Under the pieces are notes generated by a model, which saw nothing but the letters and a program-made list of their open reading frames with translations, was not told the origin of the DNA and searched no databases. A stretch of DNA of 25,681 bases from an uncultured Spirochaetales bacterium (GTDB taxonomy: Bacteria > UBP6 > UBA1177): positions 1-25,681 of the forward strand of contig CACZFE010000006.1 of assembly GCA_902780365.1 (NCBI GenBank). The letters are read 5' to 3'. The translations under genes and the position numbers were made by a program. Below, in pieces: positions 1 to 6,518 of this stretch. Every line of letters starts with the position of its first letter. The first letter of the stretch is position 1.

Positions 1-2
1 TA

Positions 3-53
3 AGGGAAGGACTGAGGAAGTTCGCAGAGTGGTATAAAGAATACTACAAATAA
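3..53 (+). CDS. C-terminal end of a sugar-nucleotide epimerase (partial)
   Basis: An open frame enters from the left edge and ends at TAA (51-53). It encodes REGLRKFAEWYKEYYK. This ending, with a leading GL, then F.EWY..YY, resembles the last residues of NAD-dependent UDP-glucuronate/UDP-glucose 4-epimerases, whose C-terminal helix often reads like GL..FV.WY..YY. Only 16 residues are visible, so the assignment rests on that match alone. It converges on galK with a hairpin terminator between them. Such an epimerase beside galactose metabolism genes would be sensible, but another SDR-family sugar epimerase or dehydratase is equally possible. Confidence 0.45.
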   Translation, partial: REGLRKFAEWYKEYYK

Positions 54-86
54 ATAACACGATTCAAACGAATTTGACTAATAAAA

Positions 87-116
87 TAGACCGCTGAAAA
101 ATCTTTCAGCGGTCTA
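87..116. terminator. Bidirectional hairpin terminator between convergent genes
   Basis: A perfect 13-bp inverted repeat (TAGACCGCTGAAA at 87-99, its complement at 104-116) surrounds a 4-base AATC loop. AT-rich sequence flanks both sides, with a short T-run following the stem in either direction. It lies between the converging epimerase tail (ends 53) and galK (ends 167), so it can serve both transcripts. Stem quality and placement make this a confident call, although termination itself is inferred. Confidence 0.8.
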
Positions 117-166
117 AATATTTTGAAGAGGTAGTTTATTTGCAGCAAATGCATGAGTCGGCAGCG

Positions 167-1306
167 TTAACAAAGCTTACGTGAACCATCTCCAATGACG
201 ACATCGTAAACTTTGGGCTCGTGACCGAACTTCTCGTTGAAGCGTTTCTTGGCATCATTAACGAACTGAAGGTAGAGGTCATTGCGTACCAAGTTGATGG
301 TACATCCACCAAATCCGCCACCCATAATACGTGAGCCTGTAACTCCATTCTCTTTGGCAATGTCATTGAGGAAGTCAAGTTCTTCACATGAAACCTCATA
401 GTCCTTTGACAGGCCTTCATGAGTCTGGTACATCAGTTCACCAACACGCTCGTAATCACCTTCATTGAGGGCATCACATACACCAAGCACACGATCTTTC
501 TCGCCAAGCACGAATTTTGCACGTCGATAGTCTTCTTCGCTGATTTCTGCTTTGACTTCTTCGAGTTGCTCCCATGTGCAGTCACGCAAGGTTTCAAAAT
601 TTGCCTCCTGATGTTTAGCAGCAATGTGTTTGACTACGTTCTCACATGAACGACGACGGTCGTTGTAGGGAGAGCCTGCCAATTGGTGCTTTACAACGCT
701 GTCGAGCAATACCAAGCGGTAACCATCGGGTTTAAAGGGGAAGTACTCAAACTCACGATTGCGGCAGTCAAGACGCATAAGGCAGCCAGACTTGCCGAAG
801 ACAGAGGCAAACTGGTCCATGATGCCACAGTTGACACCACAGTAGTTATGCTCTGTAGCTTGTCCGGCCAGTACCATATCCCATTGACTGATCTTACCGT
901 TAGCAAAGAGGTCATTGAGACCAAAAGCAAAGCAACTCTCCATAGCTGCACTCGACGACATTCCTGCCCCAAGAGGCACATCACCAGCAAAGGCAATGTT
1001 GAACCCCTTAACATCAGCTCCTCGCTTACGCATTTCCAAGGCAATGCCATAGATGTAACGAGCCCACGATGTACGGGGACCGTCTGGGTCGGAGAGTTTG
1101 AAGTCGACACGGTCTTTGAGGTCAATGGCATATGCCATGACTGTATCTTCCGTACCGTTGGGACGTATCTCGGCCATCACTCCTTTATCTACTGCTCCAG
1201 GGAACACATAACCTCCATTGTAGTCCGTATGTTCGCCAATGAGGTTAATGCGTCCCGGAGAAGCATATACGTTGCCTGTCTTGCCGTCAAAGTGTTTGAT
1301 AAAACG
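167..1306 (-). CDS. galK: Galactokinase, Bacteroidales-type, N-terminus lost at a junction
   Basis: Galactokinase phosphorylates alpha-D-galactose with ATP to galactose-1-phosphate in the Leloir pathway (GHMP kinase family, cytoplasmic). The galactokinase signature is visible upstream of the first internal ATG: the frame continues to higher coordinates through SPGRINLIGEHTDYNGG, so an apparent start at 1207 is not real. The GHMP ATP-binding loop PLGAGMSSSAAME, the MDQFASVFGK segment and the C-terminal GGGFGGCTINL motif are all present. The C-terminus looks complete, with TAA at 167-169. The frame can be followed to about RFIKHFDGKTG, where it merges with dapA sequence near 1294-1306. About 10-20 N-terminal residues and the start codon are therefore missing. 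The protein resembles Prevotella/Bacteroides galactokinases, unlike the genes to its right. A hairpin terminator lies downstream. Confidence 0.92.
   Translation of the reverse strand, partial: RFIKHFDGKTGNVYASPGRINLIGEHTDYNGGYVFPGAVDKGVMAEIRPNGTEDTVMAYAIDLKDRVDFKLSDPDGPRTSWARYIYGIALEMRKRGADVKGFNIAFAGDVPLGAGMSSSAAMESCFAFGLNDLFANGKISQWDMVLAGQATEHNYCGVNCGIMDQFASVFGKSGCLMRLDCRNREFEYFPFKPDGYRLVLLDSVVKHQLAGSPYNDRRRSCENVVKHIAAKHQEANFETLRDCTWEQLEEVKAEISEEDYRRAKFVLGEKDRVLGVCDALNEGDYERVGELMYQTHEGLSKDYEVSCEELDFLNDIAKENGVTGSRIMGGGFGGCTINLVRNDLYLQFVNDAKKRFNEKFGHEPKVYDVVIGDGSRKLC
1294..1306. other. Probable chimeric junction between galK and dapA fragments
   Basis: Read on the minus strand, dapA is recognisable up to GGKGVISVLSN and then stops resembling dapA. 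galK is recognisable from RFIKHFDGK onward, in a different reading frame. The 13 bases CGTTTTATCAAAC can be read as the plausible end of one and beginning of the other, as expected for a short-overlap misassembly or a microhomology join. No integrase, IS end or tRNA is present here. Both genes are cut at the same point, which argues against ordinary gene order. Confidence 0.75.
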
Positions 1307-1911
1307 CTGATCACTCCTTTACCGCCCATCGAAATGAAGGGAACGACTGTGAAATCGTCTCCCGAAAGGAAGTCGAAACGATCAGTTCCTACGGTGTCGA
1401 GATAGTCGGCAAGTCTGCCGAGATCGCCTGTTGCTTCTTTTACCGCGACGACTTTTTTGATTTTGGAAACCAGTTTGAGTGCAGCCGGAGCAATGTTGAG
1501 GCCGGTACGCCCCGGAACGTTGTAAAGGACGATTTTAGCGCCGGTTTTCGCAATGGAGCTGTAGTGTGCAAAAAGCCCTTTGGGAGTAGGTTTGTTGTAG
1601 TATGGAGTGACAATGAGGACTTTGTCGATCCCCGCTTTGAGAGCGGCTTCCGTCTGTTTTACACTGTCTGCCGTGTTGTTTGTTCCTGTTCCTGCGACAA
1701 GGTCGAGTTTCGGGCATTTTTCCTTCGTGAAGCGGAAAAGCTCTTCTTTTTCGGCGAGGCTCAAAGTTGCCCCTTCGCCCGTAGTTCCCGCTACGACAAC
1801 ACCTGATACTTTAGCTTTGACCTGCTCGTCAAGCAGTTTTCCGAATGCGTTGAAATCGATCTCGCCCGACTTTTTGAACGGGGTGACTATCGCCGTGTAA
1901 ACACCTTTCAT
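1306..1911 (-). CDS. dapA: 4-hydroxy-tetrahydrodipicolinate synthase, C-terminus missing (partial)
   Basis: DapA condenses pyruvate with aspartate semialdehyde, the first committed step to diaminopimelate and lysine, giving both cell-wall peptide and protein precursor. About 200 of the usual ~290 residues are visible. They include the N-terminal TAIVTPF strand, the GTTGEGATLS substrate loop, the catalytic tyrosine region YYNKPTP, NVPGRTG, the Schiff-base lysine in VAVKEATG and the SGDD segment. The frame then runs on for about 40 non-dapA residues because it reads through galactokinase sequence in the wrong frame. The ATG at 1909-1911 lies one base after the rel/spoT stop, with an AGAGG ribosome site inside the end of that gene. 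It is the last visible gene of the gmk-rel-dapA operon. Confidence 0.9.
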
Positions 1912-1912
1912 T

Positions 1913-4231
1913 TTAACCTCTGTAATGAATGTTGTTGATTTTGAAATCTATAATAACTTCCTTGTCTTTCAGTGATTCCCTGAGATTTTCGACAGCCTGG
2001 ATGTCGGAGCCCTGGACCGTGACATAGACTTTGCCTGAGTATTCGTCGGCATCGTCGGCGTTGAGGTGAAGGCTCGAAATGTTGAAATTTTTATTGTGAA
2101 GTTCTTTCGCGAGTTCCAGCAAAGCCCCTTTTCTGTTCTGCAGGCTGACGATGAACGAAATCTCATATTTCGGATACTCGAACCAGTAGACGTTTTCCTG
2201 CAGATGATTCGGGTCGATCCTCGAAATTTTCGGACATTTCTGCTTGTGGAGAATGTAACCTTCGTCAGATGAGACCGAAGCGACGACGCAGTCTCCCTCG
2301 ACCGGCTGGCAGCAGCGTGCTATTTTGTAGTCGCTGATCATGCCGATCCCCTTGATGAATATCGGCGAAAGGTCGGCTGCACGCTCGTCCTTAAGCACGA
2401 AAAGGGGCGCGACTCTGCGCGGAAAGGCACTTATCAGGCGCGAAATCTCGTCGGAAGAAAAAAAGGCTTCGATTACCGATTCAAGTTTCAGCTCACCTGA
2501 AGCGATTTTGATGAAAAACGCGCTTAAAGTGTTCTGTTTGGGCAGCGAATATTTCTTAGCGAAACTTGTAAAGGCGCGCTGCGTTTCAAGCGTGTCGAAA
2601 AAATCGCCTCTTTCCTGCGAGACAAAAAGCGGTTTTAGTATCTCTCGCCCTTTGTTTTCGAGGATTTTATCCTGCTGCTTCTGGATATATTTTTTGATGA
2701 ACTGTTTCGCACGCTGGGTTTTTACGAAATCAAGCCAGTCCTCGCGCGGATTCTGGTTTTCGGCTGTATCGACCTTGACTTCGTCCTTGTTCTGCAGGAC
2801 CTGGCTGATCGTCGCACGCTTTCCGTTGACTGTTCCTCCGATGCATTTTTCACCGAGGTTGCTGTGGATCGCGTAGGCAAAATCAAGCAAAGTAGCACCT
2901 TCCGGAAGCGGAATCTCTTCTCCTGTCGGGGTAAAAACTATCATTTTATCGAGCGGTAGAAGGTTCTCGATGTCGCTGACAAAAGCTTCAGGCTTTGACG
3001 AAGAGTCGATAAGTTCGCTGAATATCGTTTTGAGCCACTCCGCAAGAGTGTCCTTGTATGCCGGGTCGTCCTTGATTTTCCACTTTGAAAGCTGTCCTTC
3101 CTGCGCGACTCTCTCCATCTGTTCTGTGCAGATCTGGAATTCGACGAAATATTCCTTGAACCTTATCAGAGTGTGGAGCGACTGATATCCGTTGACTTTC
3201 GGGGTCGAGATGTAATCCTTGAGATAGCGCTGGACAAGCGAAAATCCCGGGAAAAGGTGGAGCATTCCGAGGACGGTGTAGCAGTCGAAAACATCGTCGG
3301 TGTTGAGGACGATCCTGACTGACAGGATGTTTTTGAGATCTCCGACTTCGAGATTCTTTTTCAAAGTTTTGTTGTAGATGTAGTAGTAAGACTTTGTTTT
3401 ACAGTAAACGCGCGAAATTTTCTTCGCCATAAATGGCGCGAAGTCTTTGAAAACATTTTTAGTCTTTTCATCAAGTGTTTCAGCGGTTGCCGCAAGATTG
3501 GGGTAAGTTTCGCTTACGCTGCGGTCGATCTGCGCCCATTCCTCGGGAAATCCGAAGTAGAAGGAAAGCGATTCCAAAGCCTCTTTCAGCCAGTAGATGC
3601 CGAGCCTGTGAGCAAGCGGAACATAAAGGTTCAGCGTTTCAAGTGCGATCCGTTTCTGCTTTTCCGGAACCATTGCGTCAAGCGTCATCATGTTGTGCAG
3701 ACGGTCGAAAAGCTTGATTATGATTATTCGCGAATCGTTCTGCGCGAAAGTGAGAAGTTTTTTTATCGCGGTCGCCTGTTTTTCTTCGCGGGAAAGTTTG
3801 CGGCAGATCTCCTCGTTTTCAGTTTTTTCCCTGATTTCGGTGAGTTTTGTGACACCGTCGACAAGGTTTGCGACATTCTTTCCGAAAGCGTTCTCTATCT
3901 CTTCGACAGTCATGGTCGTGTCTTCGACCGTGTCATGCAGAAGTCCTGCGATCACGCAGTCGTCGTCCATTCCGCTCACAGCCAGCAGATACGCGACGGT
4001 GTATGGATGGAAGATGTAAGGTTCGCCGCTTTTTCTCACAATTCCGCTGTGCGCTGCAGAAGCCATCGCAATCGCCTGATGGATTCTTCCTGTGATAGAG
4101 GAAAGTTCGTCGGGATCCTGTATTCCGGAATGTTTTTCGACTTCTCGGATTATCGAATCGGGTCTGACGACTTTCGGGATATTGATGTAAGGTTCGCTTT
4201 TGAGAATAGAAAGCAGGGTTTTTTTATCCAT
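1913..4231 (-). CDS. RelA/SpoT-family (p)ppGpp hydrolase/synthetase with altered synthetase site
   Basis: Long RSH protein, 772 residues, controlling the stringent-response alarmone (p)ppGpp. The HD hydrolase domain looks intact: HP at residues 75-76, HD and EDT in LLHDTVEDT near 99-104, and DRLHN at 176-180. The synthetase domain (about 270-390) keeps KDYISTPKVNGYQSLHT and Glu364. However, the conserved Asp that binds metal, usually just before the VRI strand, is Asn301, the usual GRPK is CKTK, QIRT is QICT, and the MH and AHW positions are ME and SKW. TGS (about 431-490), the CC motif at 640-641 and a C-terminal ACT domain (about 687-772) follow. The start has GGGG ahead of ATG and overlaps the end of gmk by 8 bases; dapA follows after one base. 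Hydrolase function is likely; synthetase function is doubtful. Confidence 0.93.
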   Translation of the reverse strand: MDKKTLLSILKSEPYINIPKVVRPDSIIREVEKHSGIQDPDELSSITGRIHQAIAMASAAHSGIVRKSGEPYIFHPYTVAYLLAVSGMDDDCVIAGLLHDTVEDTTMTVEEIENAFGKNVANLVDGVTKLTEIREKTENEEICRKLSREEKQATAIKKLLTFAQNDSRIIIIKLFDRLHNMMTLDAMVPEKQKRIALETLNLYVPLAHRLGIYWLKEALESLSFYFGFPEEWAQIDRSVSETYPNLAATAETLDEKTKNVFKDFAPFMAKKISRVYCKTKSYYYIYNKTLKKNLEVGDLKNILSVRIVLNTDDVFDCYTVLGMLHLFPGFSLVQRYLKDYISTPKVNGYQSLHTLIRFKEYFVEFQICTEQMERVAQEGQLSKWKIKDDPAYKDTLAEWLKTIFSELIDSSSKPEAFVSDIENLLPLDKMIVFTPTGEEIPLPEGATLLDFAYAIHSNLGEKCIGGTVNGKRATISQVLQNKDEVKVDTAENQNPREDWLDFVKTQRAKQFIKKYIQKQQDKILENKGREILKPLFVSQERGDFFDTLETQRAFTSFAKKYSLPKQNTLSAFFIKIASGELKLESVIEAFFSSDEISRLISAFPRRVAPLFVLKDERAADLSPIFIKGIGMISDYKIARCCQPVEGDCVVASVSSDEGYILHKQKCPKISRIDPNHLQENVYWFEYPKYEISFIVSLQNRKGALLELAKELHNKNFNISSLHLNADDADEYSGKVYVTVQGSDIQAVENLRESLKDKEVIIDFKINNIHYRG

Positions 4232-4883
4232 TTTGCCCCGTAAGGTTCTTTATTGTCTCCAAATTGTGGAAAATCGAAGAGTCAGTGTGCGCCGAAATTA
4301 TGGCGGAAAGCTGCTCTGCTGCAGTGTTGAGATCGTTGTTTACCACCACAAAATCAAAATAAGGGTAATGCAGAATCTCGTTTTTGGCGTTGTGAAGTCG
4401 TGTTTTTATAACTTCCGGGTCATCGGTCGCTCGCAGACGGAGTCTCGATTCAAGCTCTTCCATCGAAGGCGGCAGCACGAGAATAAGAACGGCCTCTTCG
4501 GAAAAAGCTTTTTTGATGTTTATCGCGCCCTGATAGTCGATGTCGCAGATGACGTCCTTGCCTGAATCAAGCTGTTTCTGCAGGAAATCGAGAGGTGTTC
4601 CGTAGAAATTCCCGTGAACTTCAGCCCATTCGGCAAAAAGTCCGGCCTCTCTTTTTGCGAAGAACTCGTCTTTTGTGAGAAAAAAATAGTCGGTGCCGTC
4701 AACTTCGTGTCCGCGCGGCTTTCTTGTCGTGCATGAAATCGATTCCGCAAGAAGAGGAAAGCGTTCTTTCAGCAATCTGACCAAAGTGGTTTTGCCTGCG
4801 CCGGACGGAGCTGAAATAACGAAAATCCTGCCGTGGTTGAGATAATTTGAGCCGTTCAAAGCAAACTCCGCGTCAATTTTCAT
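4224..4883 (-). CDS. gmk: Guanylate kinase
   Basis: Guanylate kinase converts GMP (or dGMP) plus ATP to GDP and ADP, the essential step between IMP-derived GMP and GTP. The 219 residues contain the P-loop SAPSGAGKTT near the N-terminus, then SISCTTRKPRGHEVDGTDY, which carries GMP-binding residues, then YGTPLDFL, CDIDYQGA and the LRLRATDDPEVIKTRL lid region. Length and domain order are those of the family, with about 15 extra N-terminal residues. The stop overlaps the rel/spoT start. This links GTP supply with (p)ppGpp metabolism in one operon, a pairing also seen as gmk-rpoZ-spoT in proteobacteria; rpoZ is absent here. No good SD precedes the ATG, and a TATAAT lies only about 12 bases upstream, so the leader may be very short. 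Confidence 0.96.
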   Translation of the reverse strand: MKIDAEFALNGSNYLNHGRIFVISAPSGAGKTTLVRLLKERFPLLAESISCTTRKPRGHEVDGTDYFFLTKDEFFAKREAGLFAEWAEVHGNFYGTPLDFLQKQLDSGKDVICDIDYQGAINIKKAFSEEAVLILVLPPSMEELESRLRLRATDDPEVIKTRLHNAKNEILHYPYFDFVVVNNDLNTAAEQLSAIISAHTDSSIFHNLETIKNLTGQNG

Positions 4884-4895
4884 AAAACCAGCGGC

Positions 4896-4901
4896 ATTAT
4901 A
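4896..4901 (-). promoter_or_regulatory. Possible -10 element of the gmk-rel-dapA operon
   Basis: On the minus strand this is a perfect TATAAT inside an AT-rich stretch. It is followed by the gmk ATG about 12 bases downstream. The -35 region is poor (TTTAAA-like at the expected distance). If used, the transcript would begin only a few bases before the start codon, giving a leaderless or nearly leaderless mRNA, which fits the lack of an SD. Sequence alone does not exclude chance AT-richness. Confidence 0.35.
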
Positions 4902-4941
4902 TAAGATTTTTATTTAATTTAAAGAAATGTGAGTGAAAAAA

Positions 4942-5190
4942 TTATTTCGATTTTTTCGCGTAAATAAGGTCGACAGCGTCGCGGACAGTCCTGATGTTTT
5001 CCATATCCTTGTCGGAAATTTTAAGATCGAAAACATTCTCGAGTTCCATGACGAAATCGGTGATGTCGATCGAATCGGCATTAAGATCATCCTGGAAGGA
5101 CGTGTTTTCGGTTACTTCAATATTCTTCTTTACAACAAGTTTCTCTTTGGTCAGTTTTATAACCTTTTCCAGAACTTCGTTTCTTTCCAT
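4942..5190 (-). CDS. acpP: Acyl carrier protein
   Basis: Small acidic protein that carries growing acyl chains on a 4'-phosphopantetheine arm in fatty-acid synthesis. The attachment serine is Ser40 in LNADSIDITDF, where the usual DSL is DSI. The four-helix pattern, the acidic recognition helix VMELENVFD and the length of 82 residues match AcpP. I chose the second of two in-frame ATGs (5188-5190) because a strong GGGGGA ribosome site lies just upstream of it and would overlap the first ATG at 5202. No fab genes are adjacent, which is less usual for AcpP. It has its own upstream region with promoter-like elements. It could be a specialised ACP rather than the housekeeping one. Confidence 0.9.
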   Translation of the reverse strand: MERNEVLEKVIKLTKEKLVVKKNIEVTENTSFQDDLNADSIDITDFVMELENVFDLKISDKDMENIRTVRDAVDLIYAKKSK

Positions 5191-5238
5191 TGTATCCCCC
5201 AAATTTCATAATACTCAAAAAACGACGCGCTGTTTTAA

Positions 5239-5259
5239 CCGATATATCGGAATTGTCAA
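5239..5259 (-). promoter_or_regulatory. acpP promoter region with a 12-bp palindrome beside a -35 box
   Basis: A perfect TTGACA (5254-5259, minus strand) is followed three bases later by the perfect palindrome CCGATATATCGG (5239-5250). A -10 at normal spacing is poor (AAAACA, or TTAAAA one step closer). A second candidate -10, TATTAT, lies nearer the gene but lacks a -35. A palindrome in the spacer would be a natural place for a repressor to act. The regulator is unknown, and the palindrome does not match the FapR or FadR consensus that I know. Confidence 0.45.
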
Positions 5260-5289
5260 ATTTAAGTCAAAACGGAGCGGAATCGCGGA

Positions 5290-6504
5290 TTATTCCACGG
5301 TCATTGTCGTGGTTATGCCGTAGTGGTCAGAGACGGAATATCTTGTTTTTGTCATTTCTTTATCGTTGAACTCGGTGAATTCATTGAGGAATATGCGGCT
5401 TGATGAGAATTCGTAACCGTTTTTCTCCATGAAGAAGATGTGGTCGGGAACAGATTCTGGTGCCTCGTCCGAAACAAACGGATTTTCGGGGCAGCGCGTG
5501 CAGTCGAGTTCTTCTTTTGAATTGATGTCGAAATAAGGGTCGTACCAGCCTTCGTCCTCAAGAAGAGCGACAGGTTCCGGATTGTTTTCGCGAATGTTTC
5601 CGGCTTCGATGTTTCCGTCAAAATCACCCAGAATTACGCGCTGAACTACATCGTCCTCGACCGGAATCTCGAGAATCTGTCCGATTTGCGTCAGCTGTTC
5701 GTCTTCCCAGTTTTCGCCGAAACCGTCGTATTCAGTTTCACTCAGAGGTGAGAGGCCGGTGCAGATAATCTGGATTTTTCCGATACCGTCCTTCTGAACG
5801 TTGGCCGCAACCGCAGAGCGCATTCTGCCGAACGACCTCAGTTTTATTGCCTGTTTGTTGGACATCGGAAGTTTTGACGCGAGAAGAATGCCGCTGTTTC
5901 CCTCAAATTCGTATTCAAGTTTTTTTGCCGGAATTTTTGTTGTCTGCATACATTTTTCGAGGATTTCGGTGTAGCTGCCGCCGGAGATTGCCTCCATTCC
6001 GCCGCCTATCATGCAGTTCCTGCAGTCTGCCGGAAGCTCGAGGAAACTCTGCCAGCAGCTCTGCACGATACATCCTGCATCATAGTCGGGGCAGTTCTGC
6101 ATGACGCATGAAATTACAGGTGCAATGTCACTTGTCGAACACGATGCCGGAATAGTCTGGGCCTCGGTAAATTCAAGATCTTCGTCTTCGTTGCTTGTTT
6201 TTGCGTAAAGTGAGTAGTCGTAGCCGTAGTCGTTTTTCAGCATTTTGCGGACTTCATCAAGGACTTTATTGCCGTAAAGATCCTGAATACAGAGAATCTC
6301 ACTCGAGTTTTCGGCCATAACGGCTTCCATTTTCTTGAATCTTTTGACTTTGAAGTTCAGATCATCAGTCATTTTTGCATTGAAAGTCGTAAGCGAAAGC
6401 ATGTTATCGCTTTTCTCGAAACCTTCGATGCTGTTGCTGCACGATACAAGTGCAAATGCGGCAAATAAAGCCGCAAACAGGGAGAGCTTAAGAGTTTTTC
6501 CCAT
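5290..6504 (-). CDS. Exo/endonuclease/phosphatase-fold lipoprotein with a cysteine-rich insert
   Basis: 404 residues. A signal peptide ends in the lipobox LVSC, with lipidation expected at Cys22, so it is probably membrane anchored. The body follows the endonuclease/exonuclease/phosphatase fold: TTFN at about 39-42, CIQD at 72-75, NSGILLASKLP at about 203-213, LGDFDGN at 292-298, PDHIFF at 353-358 and the terminal SDHYG at 392-396. Some metal or catalytic positions deviate: Q-E is Q-D and T-H-L is TGL. Inserted between the early strands is a segment with eight cysteines (122, 133, 138, 145, 150, 161, 164, 185); two more are at 335 and 338. A good AAGGTGG ribosome site precedes the ATG, 14 bases after the upstream ATPase gene. 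Substrate is unknown; a phospholipase, nuclease or inactive homologue are all possible. Confidence 0.72.
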   Translation of the reverse strand: MGKTLKLSLFAALFAAFALVSCSNSIEGFEKSDNMLSLTTFNAKMTDDLNFKVKRFKKMEAVMAENSSEILCIQDLYGNKVLDEVRKMLKNDYGYDYSLYAKTSNEDEDLEFTEAQTIPASCSTSDIAPVISCVMQNCPDYDAGCIVQSCWQSFLELPADCRNCMIGGGMEAISGGSYTEILEKCMQTTKIPAKKLEYEFEGNSGILLASKLPMSNKQAIKLRSFGRMRSAVAANVQKDGIGKIQIICTGLSPLSETEYDGFGENWEDEQLTQIGQILEIPVEDDVVQRVILGDFDGNIEAGNIRENNPEPVALLEDEGWYDPYFDINSKEELDCTRCPENPFVSDEAPESVPDHIFFMEKNGYEFSSSRIFLNEFTEFNDKEMTKTRYSVSDHYGITTTMTVE

Positions 6505-6518
6505 TTTACCACCTTTTA

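Noticed and set aside
1189..1305. About 40 extra residues at the end of the dapA frame
   Set aside because: They are galactokinase sequence read in another frame beyond the junction, not a real dapA tail.
683..1405. Long plus-strand frame opposite galactokinase and dapA
   Set aside because: It spans the junction but lies antisense to two recognised genes and has no homology pattern.
3608..4243. Plus-strand frame of 211 codons opposite rel/spoT
   Set aside because: Antisense to a well-supported gene, Phe/Ser/Arg rich without motifs.
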